In this document: piece after piece, positions 35,534 through 44,591 of the stretch
Layout of the letters: each line of letters begins with the position of its first letter
Position numbering within the stretch: position 1 is the first letter of the stretch
NCBI RefSeq assembly: GCF_029222925.1
Contig: NZ_JARHUI010000001.1
Coordinates: forward strand, 62,986 to 126,985
DNA length: 64,000 bases
Source: Algoriphagus sp. CAU 1675
Lineage (GTDB): Bacteria; Bacteroidota; Bacteroidia; Cytophagales; Cyclobacteriaceae
Direction of reading: 5' to 3'
Translations under genes and position numbers: made by a program
Notes under the pieces: generated by a model
Seen by the model: only the letters and a program-made list of their open reading frames with translations
Told to the model about the DNA's origin: nothing
Databases searched by the model: none

Positions 35534-36336
35534 GAGTTCCAAATCCTCTGCAATTCCGCGAGAAATTCCTCGTGGATGCTTTGGTTGGAAGCCAAAATCT
35601 GCCTTCCAAAAATGTAGTCTCCGCCCCCTGAAAAATCAGTTACCTTTCCACCAGCCTCCTGAACGATCAGGGTTCCCGCTGCTACATCATAGGAGTTGAG
35701 ATTGTATTCAAAGAAACCTTCTATCCTGCCTGAAGCCACATAGCAAAGATCCACTGCGGCAGACCCAAATCTCCTCAGTCCGTGAGTGGATTGCATGAGG
35801 GATTTTAAAGCCGCTAGGTAGCGATCTATCAGTTCAAAATTGTAATAAGGGAAACCGGTAGCCACTAGGGATGCCGCTAGATTTTTTGCCTTACTGACTG
35901 AAATTCTGGTTTCATTGCAGAATGCCCCGCCTCCTTTGATTGCATAGAAACACTCATGCATGTTGACCTCATAAACAACTCCAAGGATCACTTGCTCCTT
36001 TTCCATCAAGGCAATGCTGACAGAATAAACAGGGACTCCGTGGATAAAATTGGTCGTTCCGTCCAAGGGATCTATGACCCAATTGTAAATCTCAGCCCTA
36101 GTCGTGTTGGTACCTTCTTCAGTGATAAAGCCTGCTTCGGGAAAAATATGGGAAAGCTTGGCCACAATTCTTTTCTCGGCTTCCTTATCCACATAGGAAA
36201 CCAAATCATTGAAGCCTTTGTGCTCCACTGCATCCATGTCAAAGTGCTGTCTTTCCTTCCGGATAAAAGATCCTACTTCCTTGGCAATTTCTTGAGTTTG
36301 CTCCAACAGCAAACTGAGTTTTTCTTTGGTAATCAT
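35530..36336 (-). CDS. suhB: Inositol monophosphatase family protein
   Basis: 268 residues with the metal-binding motifs of the lithium-sensitive phosphatases: TEEGTN near residues 72-77, DPLDGTTNF at 89-97 and SYDVAAGTLIVQEAGGKVTD near the C-terminus. Likely hydrolyses inositol-1-phosphate or a similar sugar phosphate. It lies 15 bp downstream of rsmI and ends the DUF493-phhB-rsmI chain. Its stop overlaps that of the AEC transporter. Confidence 0.92.
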   Translation of the reverse strand: MITKEKLSLLLEQTQEIAKEVGSFIRKERQHFDMDAVEHKGFNDLVSYVDKEAEKRIVAKLSHIFPEAGFITEEGTNTTRAEIYNWVIDPLDGTTNFIHGVPVYSVSIALMEKEQVILGVVYEVNMHECFYAIKGGGAFCNETRISVSKAKNLAASLVATGFPYYNFELIDRYLAALKSLMQSTHGLRRFGSAAVDLCYVASGRIEGFFEYNLNSYDVAAGTLIVQEAGGKVTDFSGGGDYIFGRQILASNQSIHEEFLAELQRIWNS

Positions 36337-36351
36337 ACAATCAATAGGTGT

Positions 36352-37044
36352 TTAGGCTTTTGGATTCTTTCCAGCAACAACGAGGACAATTTCCCCCTTT
36401 AGTGGGTTGGTTTGATAATATTCAATCAGTTCTAAAAAACTCCCTCTCACATTCTCTTCATGGAGCTTAGTCAGTTCTCTGGACACACAAGCTTGCCTAT
36501 CCCCTCCAAAAGCTTCAGCCAACTGCTCCAATGTTTTCATCAGCCTGTGGGGAGATTCATAAAAAATCATGGTCCGAGTTTCCTCCAACAAGGACTCAAT
36601 CCTTGTTTTCCTTCCTTTTTTATGGGGTAAAAAGCCCTCAAATACAAAGCGATCATTGGGAAGACCACTATTGACCAAGGCAGGTACAAATGCAGTGGGA
36701 CCGGGAAGGCACTGGACTTCCAGACCTTCCGCCAAAACCTCCCGAACCAATAAAAACCCAGGATCGGAAATAGCCGGAGTCCCCGCATCACTTACCAAAG
36801 CGAATTTCTCGCCTTTCTTCATGCGGTCAACCAGTTTTTCTACTGCTTTATGTTCATTGAAAATATGATAGGACTGCAAGGGCCTTGAAATCTCAAGATG
36901 CTTCAGCAGCATACCCGTTGTGCGGGTATCCTCCGCAAGAATTACATCAACCGACTTTAGGGTCTCAATTGCCCGAAGCGTGATATCCTTCAGGTTCCCG
37001 ATAGGAGTGGGGACAAGAAATAAGTTTATTTCCTTTTCAGTCAT
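36352..37044 (-). CDS. rsmI: 16S rRNA 2'-O-ribose C1402 methyltransferase
   Basis: 230 residues of the tetrapyrrole-methylase fold. The motifs [51 protein letters not shown] and [18 protein letters not shown] are diagnostic of RsmI. It methylates the ribose of C1402 in the ribosomal decoding centre. Shorter than the E. coli enzyme (about 286) because the C-terminal domain is absent, as in many Bacteroidota. Its ATG overlaps the stop of phhB (ATGA). Confidence 0.94.
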   Translation of the reverse strand: MTEKEINLFLVPTPIGNLKDITLRAIETLKSVDVILAEDTRTTGMLLKHLEISRPLQSYHIFNEHKAVEKLVDRMKKGEKFALVSDAGTPAISDPGFLLVREVLAEGLEVQCLPGPTAFVPALVNSGLPNDRFVFEGFLPHKKGRKTRIESLLEETRTMIFYESPHRLMKTLEQLAEAFGGDRQACVSRELTKLHEENVRGSFLELIEYYQTNPLKGEIVLVVAGKNPKA

Positions 37045-37274
37045 GAAATCAAAGCATCAATAGCTTGAGCAAGTTGGTGATCCTTTTCAGTCACGGTATT
37101 TCCGGCATCATGTGTAGTCAGCTCGATTTCAACCGTATTGTACACGTTGCTCCAATTTGGGTGATGCTGATGGGCTTCCGCCAAAAATGCAACACGGGTC
37201 ATAAAGGCAAAGGCCTCCTGAAAGTCCCCAAACTTGAAGGTACGCTTCAGTTTATTGTCCTCTTCTTTCCACAT
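37041..37274 (-). CDS. phhB: 4a-hydroxytetrahydrobiopterin dehydratase
   Basis: 77 residues, short for the family but with its core: [20 protein letters not shown] (the HHPNW active-site motif) and [20 protein letters not shown]. It dehydrates the 4a-carbinolamine that forms during aromatic amino-acid hydroxylation; family members can also act as transcription cofactors. The short N-terminus is usual for the Bacteroidota form as I recall it. No phenylalanine hydroxylase is nearby. Confidence 0.9.
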   Translation of the reverse strand: MWKEEDNKLKRTFKFGDFQEAFAFMTRVAFLAEAHQHHPNWSNVYNTVEIELTTHDAGNTVTEKDHQLAQAIDALIS

Positions 37275-37285
37275 AAATGATCTGT

Positions 37286-37552
37286 TTACAAGGAAATCAC
37301 TCCCTCAATGGTAGATGCTTGTTCGTAAATCTCAATAATCTGATCGGCACTTTCCATCATGATCTGAATAGTGGTGCTGATGTATTTCCCTCCAGAACTT
37401 GGCTTCAAAACCATTTCATTCTTGGGGAAAATAGCCCCAATCTCATGTTCCCTACCATTGGGAACGATAAATTTAAACATATATAGCATTGGAAACTGTC
37501 CATTAGCTTCCAACTTTTCCCTAAATGATTCTTTGTCGAATTTATTTTGCAT
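37286..37552 (-). CDS. DUF493 (YbeD-like) protein
   Basis: 88 residues. The pattern [34 protein letters not shown] and [14 protein letters not shown] fits the DUF493/YbeD family, small alpha-beta (ACT-like) proteins of unknown role. It is 11 bp upstream of phhB and 68 bp downstream of the PpiD-like gene, with a terminator in between. Confidence 0.88.
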   Translation of the reverse strand: MQNKFDKESFREKLEANGQFPMLYMFKFIVPNGREHEIGAIFPKNEMVLKPSSGGKYISTTIQIMMESADQIIEIYEQASTIEGVISL

Positions 37553-37582
37553 CCTCTTTCTTTAAACTTGAATACAAACAAA

Positions 37583-37608
37583 GAACCCATGCTGTATGGC
37601 ATGGGTTC
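37583..37608 (-). terminator. Intrinsic terminator after the PpiD-like gene
   Basis: A perfect 10-bp stem (GAACCCATGC/GCATGGGTTC) with a 6-nt loop; on the minus strand it is followed by TTTGTTTG. It separates the envelope block from the DUF493 chain. Confidence 0.65.
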
Positions 37609-37620
37609 CAATTTTAATTC

Positions 37621-39729
37621 TTAGAAGAACTTATATCGGAAATCCTTCACATTTGCCAGATCTTCCAAGGCCATCATCACCTGATAAGAAGCCCGCTGTG
37701 CGGCGCTTTGGGTGAGTTGAGCCTGGTAGGCTGTATAATCTCCGATTTCCGCAGCAGGAGTCAAGGTGTTCAATTTACCTACAACCACTCCAATGTCTTC
37801 TTTGATTGGCTGAGTCAGCTGTCCTGCCTCAATGCCGAAGATAGAACCGATGGCTTTTGGAGCAAAACCGATTCCAGGGATCACAGAGGCACTCATTCTC
37901 AGATCAGGGATTTCGTTTACAGAAGCTTCATTTGGGTAAAGGCCTTTCATTTCTTCCAAGGACGCCTTGCCTTTCAGGTTTTCCATGATCATCTCCGCTT
38001 TCTTCTCATTTCTTACCTGAGCTTCCACTTGAGCTCTTACATCCTCAAGAGTAGCATCACCTTCTTCTTTTTTACTAACCAAAGAGGCTACGATGTATGC
38101 GTTGTCCAGTTCAAAAACCGGAGAAACTTCACCTTGGGAAGCTTCGGCAAAAGCCCAACGGATGATCTCGCGCGCATTTTGTAGATTGTTCAGGTTTCTG
38201 GCACCGGCATCTACGTTGTTTGCCTGAAGGATACGGTAGTTGTTATCGATCGCGTTTTCGCTGAATTCATTTCTGTTTCCGGATTCACCCGCAAAAGAAT
38301 CTGCATTTCTGAAGGCCTCGTTACGGGTAGCATCGGAAGCAACCAGCTCCAACTGAAGAACGGCAATTTTGGTGTATTCTGATTTAGGGAGTTCGGTAAC
38401 TTCAATAATATGGAAACCATATTCCGTTTCGACGAGGTTAGGCAATAGGCCTGTAGATTTTCTGGCATAAGTCGCATCCGCAAACTCAGTCACGAAGTCC
38501 TCTTTTGCAAACCAACCCAAGTCTCCACCAGTCTGGGAAGTTCCATCCTGACCATACTGACTTGCAGCCATGGCAAAATCTCCTCCGTTTTTCAGGTCAG
38601 CCAAAACCGACTCGGCCTGTGCACGAACCTCAGCCTTTGCAGCGTCATCCATTCCTTCAGTACTGAAGAGAATATGGGAAGCTCTCATTCTAGGTGTACC
38701 CTGATAGGTATCAGAGATTTTGTAGGAAACGTAAGTGGAATTAGCAGTTACAAAAGGACCGTAAGTCTGGCCTTCCTGGAAATCAGAAACATTGTTTGTA
38801 AGATCTGCAGGGAAATTGTCACCAGGTCTGATCGTAATAAATGCTGGACGAACATCAGAATTTCTGGAAACGAAAGCTGAGTCATTGTCAGTGGTTTTCA
38901 ACTCTTCAGTCAATTCCTGAATATTGGAAATAACATCAGCTGAATCAGCACCACTTGGAAGAATGCTGAAACTTACATACTCGATATTAGCAGAGTTTCC
39001 GGTTCTGAACTTGCTCTTATTTTCATTTAGATAAGCCTGCATTTCGCTTTCACTTACTGAAACTGCGGAATCCGAGATCGCATAGTAAGGAACAAAAAGC
39101 ACTGAAGCATCTGCGATGGTGTTCGCCGCTATGTACTCCAGTTTAGCCTCAGCAGAGGTGGCGTACTCAGAAGTAGCCAAAAGGTTGTCATATTTGATTC
39201 TCAATCGAGAATCTGCAAACAACTGCTCCTGCTGTGCCCAAAAAGCCTGCTGAGCTGGATCAGCAGTCTCCAAAGACTGTAGGAATGCAATTAGCTGAGT
39301 TTTGTCAAACTGACCGGTTTGCGGGTTAATCAACTGCTGACGAAGTTCGGGAACGATATTCTTGCCCTGAACCATATCTACCAATTCTGCTGGAGAAATA
39401 GTCAGTCCAAGTTTTTCATATTCTTCCTTGAACACCTTTTCAACGATCATTGCCTGCCAGGCCTGCTCTCTCACGGTGAACATTTCTACCTCAGAAGGAG
39501 CTCTTCCGGTACGCTGCTGATAAGCAACTCGAAACTCCTCCACCTTGGCTACATATTCTTCATATGTAATTTCCTCACCGGCAATTTCACCCACGATGTT
39601 CTGATTTGAATTCAACAGGGTGGAATTTGGACTCAAAAGGTCACCCCCAAGAAGGAATAAAATCAACCCGCCGGCGATCACACCGATTGCGAGACCCGTT
39701 CTCTGTCTTATTTGTTTAATTAACGCCAT
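37621..39729 (-). CDS. ppiD: Membrane-anchored peptidyl-prolyl isomerase (PpiD/SurA-like)
   Basis: 702 residues. One N-terminal membrane anchor (GLAIGVIAGGLILFLLGGDLL) is followed by a SurA_N-type helical chaperone region. A parvulin-type rotamase domain lies at about 340-450 (MRASHILFSTEGMDDAAK, GGDLGWFAKEDFVTEFADA, LVETEYGFHIIEVTEL), with a second incomplete parvulin-like segment after it. This matches PpiD, a periplasmic folding helper at the Sec translocon. It follows the CNNM/CorC gene by 85 bp in the same direction and is the last gene of the envelope block. Confidence 0.9.
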   Translation of the reverse strand: MALIKQIRQRTGLAIGVIAGGLILFLLGGDLLSPNSTLLNSNQNIVGEIAGEEITYEEYVAKVEEFRVAYQQRTGRAPSEVEMFTVREQAWQAMIVEKVFKEEYEKLGLTISPAELVDMVQGKNIVPELRQQLINPQTGQFDKTQLIAFLQSLETADPAQQAFWAQQEQLFADSRLRIKYDNLLATSEYATSAEAKLEYIAANTIADASVLFVPYYAISDSAVSVSESEMQAYLNENKSKFRTGNSANIEYVSFSILPSGADSADVISNIQELTEELKTTDNDSAFVSRNSDVRPAFITIRPGDNFPADLTNNVSDFQEGQTYGPFVTANSTYVSYKISDTYQGTPRMRASHILFSTEGMDDAAKAEVRAQAESVLADLKNGGDFAMAASQYGQDGTSQTGGDLGWFAKEDFVTEFADATYARKSTGLLPNLVETEYGFHIIEVTELPKSEYTKIAVLQLELVASDATRNEAFRNADSFAGESGNRNEFSENAIDNNYRILQANNVDAGARNLNNLQNAREIIRWAFAEASQGEVSPVFELDNAYIVASLVSKKEEGDATLEDVRAQVEAQVRNEKKAEMIMENLKGKASLEEMKGLYPNEASVNEIPDLRMSASVIPGIGFAPKAIGSIFGIEAGQLTQPIKEDIGVVVGKLNTLTPAAEIGDYTAYQAQLTQSAAQRASYQVMMALEDLANVKDFRYKFF

Positions 39730-39814
39730 TATTGTTACTACGCTTTTTTAGAAGTGTCGCAAAATAATAGCATTAGTAACGAAATTCAAAATATATTCTG
39801 AATCAAACCCTTAT

Positions 39815-41095
39815 CTAAAAAATCCCAGAGGGGTTGATTTTAAGGCGAACGGTATCAATCCGGTGTTCCTGTTTAGAAACCACAGTAAAAGTGTAAGGCC
39901 CAATCATCACAGACTCACCCTTTTTGGGGAGATTTTCTGTGTAGGACAAAATCAGACCAGACAGGGTTTCAAACTCCCCAATGGGCAATTCCCAGTCATA
40001 TTTATCATTTAAATAATCTATTTCGTGACGGGCACTGAGCAGATATTCATCCTCTCCGACTTTTTGTTCCATCAGATCATCGATATCATACTCGTCCTCG
40101 ATTTCCCCAAAAATTTCCTCAATAATATCTTCCATGGAAACAATCCCACTCGTTCCGCCAAATTCATCCACAACTAATGCAAGGCTTTTCCGTTCTTGGA
40201 TAAACTGGATCAGAAGCTCGTTGGCTAAGGCAGACTCCGGAACAATGATGATAGGAGTAAGAATCTCCTCAACAGATTTGGGCTTTTTGAACAGTTCCAG
40301 CTGATGACAATAACCAATCACATCATCAATAGACTCTCGGTAAACAATGATTTTTGAATGACCGCTTTCGGCAAAAATCTCCTTTAGATCTTCAATACTA
40401 TCTTCCATTTCGACTGCAACAATATCTGTCCTCGGGACCATACATTCCCTCACCCGAACTGTTTTAAATTCAACCGCGTTATCAAAAATCTTTGTATCAA
40501 TCTCCGCTTTTCCCTCTGCACTTGCCTGATTCATGTGGTTTTGGATAAAGCTGTTCAAGTCTGTCACCGTAAATACCGGACTGTCTTCACTATACTCCAG
40601 ACGTAAAATTTTGGTAATGAAAAACCGTGAAAGCCCGACAACTGCCCAAACAACCGGATACATCACATAATAAATCCCCACAAAGGGAATGGCAAAAAAG
40701 GTCATCATGCTATTAGGATTGAGCATGAATAGACTTTTTGGTAAAAACTCAGCCGTTACCAATACAACCAATGTTGAAATTAAGGTTTGCAAAACCAGGA
40801 TCACCCCTTCATTATTGAGACTCTCGGGAAGCCACATGGCCAATGGATCTTCCAAAAGATAGGCCATGAAAATACCATAAAGTACCAGAGAGATGGTATT
40901 ACCCATCAACGTAGTGCCTATAAATTGGCCGGGGCGCTTTACGAAATCACTAAGGATACGCCCACTCAGACTACCTTGCTTGTTTTGCAGTTCGATCTGA
41001 AGTTTGTTCGCAGAGATATAGGCAATCTCAATCCCGGAAAACAATGCCGAAAAAAGCAGCGTGATGATGACGTAGACCAAATAGCTTGTTTCCAT
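39815..41095 (-). CDS. CNNM/CorC-type transporter with CBS pair
   Basis: 426 residues: a four-helix CNNM (DUF21) membrane domain (to about 190) opening YVIITLLFSALFSGIEIAYIS, two CBS domains (about 205-330, MVPRTDIVAVEMEDS and VVDEFGGTSGIVSMEDIIEE), and a C-terminal CorC/HlyC domain ending in EHRIDTVRLKI. Related proteins export Mg2+ or adjust its balance. In Bacteroidetes, GldE of gliding motility has the same layout; whether this is GldE cannot be said from the sequence. It follows the small membrane gene by 2 bp. Confidence 0.88.
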   Translation of the reverse strand: METSYLVYVIITLLFSALFSGIEIAYISANKLQIELQNKQGSLSGRILSDFVKRPGQFIGTTLMGNTISLVLYGIFMAYLLEDPLAMWLPESLNNEGVILVLQTLISTLVVLVTAEFLPKSLFMLNPNSMMTFFAIPFVGIYYVMYPVVWAVVGLSRFFITKILRLEYSEDSPVFTVTDLNSFIQNHMNQASAEGKAEIDTKIFDNAVEFKTVRVRECMVPRTDIVAVEMEDSIEDLKEIFAESGHSKIIVYRESIDDVIGYCHQLELFKKPKSVEEILTPIIIVPESALANELLIQFIQERKSLALVVDEFGGTSGIVSMEDIIEEIFGEIEDEYDIDDLMEQKVGEDEYLLSARHEIDYLNDKYDWELPIGEFETLSGLILSYTENLPKKGESVMIGPYTFTVVSKQEHRIDTVRLKINPSGIF

Positions 41096-41097
41096 AA

Positions 41098-41307
41098 TCA
41101 GCGTTTCCGCCCGGGTTTTTTCTTGGTAGATGATTCCTTCTCCTCAGCAGCCTGCTTGTTTCTTCTGATTTGAAACCAAAAGAGCAGTGCTACCGCAAAC
41201 ATAAATATAGAATAAGAATACCCTATTCCTACAGTCATAGACTGATGAATTCCGATAATAATCAGGGCCAAAGCCAGGGATAAGATCAATACGTCTGCTA
41301 GTTTCAT
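41098..41307 (-). CDS. Small two-helix membrane protein
   Basis: 69 residues with two hydrophobic helices (VLILSLALALIIIGIHQSM and YSIFMFAVALLFWFQI) and a basic tail (KKKPGRKR). It overlaps the stop of lptC by 4 bp and ends 2 bp before the CNNM gene, so it is translated within this operon. No family name recognised. Confidence 0.75.
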   Translation of the reverse strand: MKLADVLILSLALALIIIGIHQSMTVGIGYSYSIFMFAVALLFWFQIRRNKQAAEEKESSTKKKPGRKR

Positions 41308-41846
41308 AGTCCTTCTCCAGGTAACAGGGTTTTACTGTCTCTCACTTGTTTGAGGGTATAATTGGTGAAACTTTCATCTGCCTCCATCCCGGTACCGTTG
41401 AAGAGGGTCTGTTTGTCCTGAATGGTCACGAAAGTCTCAGTATAAATCCGCTTTTCATTGGGGTTCCAAAACAATTCTTCTGCCTGCAACCGCTGATCTT
41501 CCAGAAGGTTTCTCACCTGCACATTGCCTTCTCCACGGTACAAGTTGTCTTTTTTGTCAAAATACCCCCTATCCGCACGCATGGTGGTACTGAGGGTCCC
41601 ATCGATTTCAAAAAATTCTATTTCAATCCCATCCGGGAATTCCAGATCCCCTTCTGCAAACTCCAGCTGCTTGGGTGCTCTGATTTCTGATCGGACTATG
41701 GCAGAATCGGAATGCACGACATGGACATTGGTAGCCATATTCACCGGACCGTCATAAACCTGAAAAGCGGCAGAGTCTACCTCACTTCTACAGGAAGCAG
41801 CCAGGACGAACAAGAAAAGGGTAAGCAAATAATGAAATCTGTTCAC
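41304..41846 (-). CDS. lptC: LPS export ABC transporter periplasmic protein LptC
   Basis: 180 residues with a GTG start at 41846 (no suitable ATG) and a lipoprotein-like signal (LLTLFLFVLAASC, Cys19). The OstA/LptC fold is indicated by LEFAEGDLEFPDGIEIEFFE, MRADRGYFDKKDNLYRGEGN and NEKRIYTETFVTIQDKQTLF. LptC passes lipopolysaccharide from the inner-membrane LptBFG complex to LptA. Here it appears lipid-anchored rather than helix-anchored, which fits Bacteroidota. Upstream is a terminator that separates it from the TPR gene. Confidence 0.88.
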   Translation of the reverse strand: MNRFHYLLTLFLFVLAASCRSEVDSAAFQVYDGPVNMATNVHVVHSDSAIVRSEIRAPKQLEFAEGDLEFPDGIEIEFFEIDGTLSTTMRADRGYFDKKDNLYRGEGNVQVRNLLEDQRLQAEELFWNPNEKRIYTETFVTIQDKQTLFNGTGMEADESFTNYTLKQVRDSKTLLPGEGL

Positions 41847-41887
41847 AGGACAAAGATACCAGAAATTGCGGTAAGAGCTTAAACGAA

Positions 41888-41914
41888 AAAAGGCAGTCTT
41901 AAGGACTGCCTTTT
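41888..41914 (-). terminator. Terminator after the TPR gene
   Basis: An 11-bp stem (AAAAGGCAGTC/GACTGCCTTTT) with a 5-nt loop and T-rich end on the minus strand, between the TPR gene stop and lptC. Confidence 0.8.
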
Positions 41915-41934
41915 AAATATTTAATCACTAGAAA

Positions 41935-43236
41935 TTAATCTCTAGTCGCAATGGATACATTTTCACCGATCCAGCATCCGGTACTGATGCTTCCACCTAC
42001 CTGAAGACCTTCAGTAAAGACTTCTTCCTTGGAAGGGAACTGAGCTCTTGCCTGCGCCATACCCTGAGAATCACCGGCTCTCTGGTACGCATTGTAGGCA
42101 GCCATAAAGATTGCACGGTCCTTAACTCTGGAAACACCACCCTTACAATCGTTGAAGGAGTTCATATATAATCCAGCAATCATAGTGTAAGCATCTTTGG
42201 TTTTTTCAGGATCCAAACTTGCGGCTTCACGAGCAGCTGCTCTTGCAGCAGACTTTCTACCCAAATTGGCATGTACTTTAGCCAAGTCCATTTGGATTTC
42301 GGCCTTTTGAGCATCATTCTCTGCCAAAGCCAAAGCTTTTTCCAAAACAGGCTGAGCTTTTTCATAATCCTGCTCTTGGATATATCTCATTGCTCTTACC
42401 TGAGAAGTAGCATAGGTTGGGTTATTGGAGTCGATCAACTCCAATGCAGCCAAAAATGCATTTGAAGAAAGGCACTTGTACTGCACAGAGTATTTGAAGA
42501 TCTGCTGAGCCAATTGCTCGTTGGTTGGATCTGCAGCCAATTTAGAACCCATGGTATTTTCGATGAATTCACAATCGATCAGTTCCATTGCCACCAACAG
42601 TTGCTCCAAAGTACCTTTAGGACTGCTCACATCTTTACCGGAAGCTGCTGCTTCATCCAACAAAGCCTGGATTTTATCGTGAATTTCAAGGATTTGCTCA
42701 CTTGTATAGGCTTTGTTGTAAGCCCAGTGACGATATACCAAATCGAAATAAGCAGCAGTTAGAGATGGAGTCATGGTTCCATTCAATTCCAATGCTTTTT
42801 CAAAGTTGCCTACAGCCTCACCAAGTTTTTCCTTAGCTCCTTTGTAGTATCTGTATCCGTAATACGCTTTGTTTTCAATCCAGTTGGATTCGTTGTTGTA
42901 CAACTCACCTCTTTTGTTGTAAATAGCTATCACAGAATCCTGGTATACTCTTTTTTGAGCCTCATCAGAAACAGCATCGGCAGCCCCATCATAGATCTTT
43001 ACCCCATTGATATAAAGGGACTCGTTCAACTCAGGAACGTTTACCAGCAACCAATTCAAGGGTTTGGTAGCCTCAACAAATTGCTCAGACTTCATGTAGT
43101 CTACATATGCTGCATTCAGTTCCCTAGCTTTAGCTTCTTGTTCAGCATCAGATGGCCAATTCCATCCATCCTGTGCTTGCACCATTCCGGCGAGAAGCAA
43201 GGCGGCTAGCCCCAGAAGGGTTGATTTAATTTTCAT
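41935..43236 (-). CDS. Exported TPR-repeat protein
   Basis: 433 residues with a signal peptide (TLLGLAALLLAGMVQAQ) and several helical repeats, for example NFEKALELNGTMTPSLTAAY and AQPVLEKALALAENDAQKAE. The last 70 residues contain a conserved-looking segment with two Cys (KGGVSRVKDRAIFMAAYNAY and STGCWIGENVSIATRD). Likely a periplasmic or outer-membrane-associated scaffold. It is 71 bp downstream of the outer-membrane protein gene, in the same order I recall from other Bacteroidota. Function unknown. Confidence 0.8.
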   Translation of the reverse strand: MKIKSTLLGLAALLLAGMVQAQDGWNWPSDAEQEAKARELNAAYVDYMKSEQFVEATKPLNWLLVNVPELNESLYINGVKIYDGAADAVSDEAQKRVYQDSVIAIYNKRGELYNNESNWIENKAYYGYRYYKGAKEKLGEAVGNFEKALELNGTMTPSLTAAYFDLVYRHWAYNKAYTSEQILEIHDKIQALLDEAAASGKDVSSPKGTLEQLLVAMELIDCEFIENTMGSKLAADPTNEQLAQQIFKYSVQYKCLSSNAFLAALELIDSNNPTYATSQVRAMRYIQEQDYEKAQPVLEKALALAENDAQKAEIQMDLAKVHANLGRKSAARAAAREAASLDPEKTKDAYTMIAGLYMNSFNDCKGGVSRVKDRAIFMAAYNAYQRAGDSQGMAQARAQFPSKEEVFTEGLQVGGSISTGCWIGENVSIATRD

Positions 43237-43307
43237 GGTTTTAACTGTTTAATTCGGTTTAATTGCTCTTTTCCATCAATTCTGCTGACCTCAGCTGCTG
43301 GTCGGCA

Positions 43308-44591
43308 TTATTCAAATACTCGTTTGTAGAACCAACTGTTATCGTTCAGTGAAAATCCCAGAGTGAAGTTCACATAATTCTCGCGAATCAATCCGTTGGT
43401 GGTAGTTCCTCTCTGGCCAACCTTGACTGCGAAATTAAGCAATGACAATTGATTAACAGGAAACGAGGCTCCAAAGTTAATGCCAAGATCATTGATTTTT
43501 TGTTGGTTCAGATAGTAGGGGGTCTGCAAGAACTCCAATCCGAACCGGTAAGTAGCCCGTTCCCATCCATTGTCAACCGCCAAGTAATTCGGTACAATCT
43601 GGAATCCAAGGCCAAGTTTGAGAGCTTCCTTCAGCTGTAAAGGATCCCCAAAGAAATTCTTGTATTCGGTAAAGTCCTGATACTGACCTTCCAATCCAAT
43701 CACATATTTATTCAGCTTTTCATAGCTAAGTCCAAATCCGTAACGATTTGGTATATAAATACTTCCCTTTTCGTCGTTGGAAATCAAGTCCCCCTCCGAA
43801 TCGGGGTCGCTAGCTTCCCCAAATGAGGCCAGTTTGGCAAAAGTTTTTCCACTAACGTCCCCTAGGTTCTGATAAATGGCACCTAAATGAAGGTTATTCC
43901 CATCACCGACTTTGAAGAAGTAGTGTGCACCGAACTTCAGGCCGATATCACTAATTGTTAATCTTTCATAATATTCAGAAGTATTCCCTACCTGATTGCC
44001 ATTGTCATTGAAAATCGTCAACTGATTGGTACGGATAGTGGATCCGAATAAGTAGGAAGCCTGCAAACCCAAGCTCAGATTTTTGGCAACCAAAATCCCG
44101 GTGTTCAGGTAAACTTCTGAGATACCACCGTCTCCCTTGATATTATTGATGGCGGTGTATTCGGCGTTGTTGACCTGACTCTCCACCTGCATGTCATAGT
44201 TCACACTGGTAATCTGGTTGAGTCCCATCCCTGTGGTGATCTTTCCAGCCTTAAAAGGAAGAGATAATGCAACGTAAGAAAGGCCTCCACCGTCAACATC
44301 CGAACTTTCAGAGCCATTGGAAGCATTGATTTTTCTATAGTTCAACGCTGCCTGGAAGTTGAAAATGGTGTTTCTCGTCGTCAAAGCCGGATTGACCACG
44401 TTCGCGTTCCAGCCGGTGGCAAAGCTGATCCCAAGCCCTCCCATACCCTGGTTATGCGTCAATCCGGAGTAATTAAACTCCCCGATCCCAAGCGCACTAT
44501 AGGTGGAAGAACTGGACTGAGCCCGAGCTTCTGAAAATAAGAAAAGGGCGCAGAGCACACCCAGCAAATGCAATTTGATTTTACTCAACAT
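43308..44591 (-). CDS. Outer-membrane beta-barrel protein of unknown function
   Basis: 427 residues with a signal peptide (HLLGVLCALFLFSEARAQ) and alternating beta strands with the pattern of an FadL-like or porin-like barrel: STYSALGIGEFNYSGLTHNQ, MGGLGISFATGWNANVVNPA, VNFTLGFSLNDNSWFYKRVFE. The last residue is aromatic-plus-acid rather than a clean terminal Phe. Its ATG lies inside the last codons of coaX (11-bp overlap), so translation is probably coupled. No ligand can be assigned. Confidence 0.8.
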   Translation of the reverse strand: MLSKIKLHLLGVLCALFLFSEARAQSSSSTYSALGIGEFNYSGLTHNQGMGGLGISFATGWNANVVNPALTTRNTIFNFQAALNYRKINASNGSESSDVDGGGLSYVALSLPFKAGKITTGMGLNQITSVNYDMQVESQVNNAEYTAINNIKGDGGISEVYLNTGILVAKNLSLGLQASYLFGSTIRTNQLTIFNDNGNQVGNTSEYYERLTISDIGLKFGAHYFFKVGDGNNLHLGAIYQNLGDVSGKTFAKLASFGEASDPDSEGDLISNDEKGSIYIPNRYGFGLSYEKLNKYVIGLEGQYQDFTEYKNFFGDPLQLKEALKLGLGFQIVPNYLAVDNGWERATYRFGLEFLQTPYYLNQQKINDLGINFGASFPVNQLSLLNFAVKVGQRGTTTNGLIRENYVNFTLGFSLNDNSWFYKRVFE

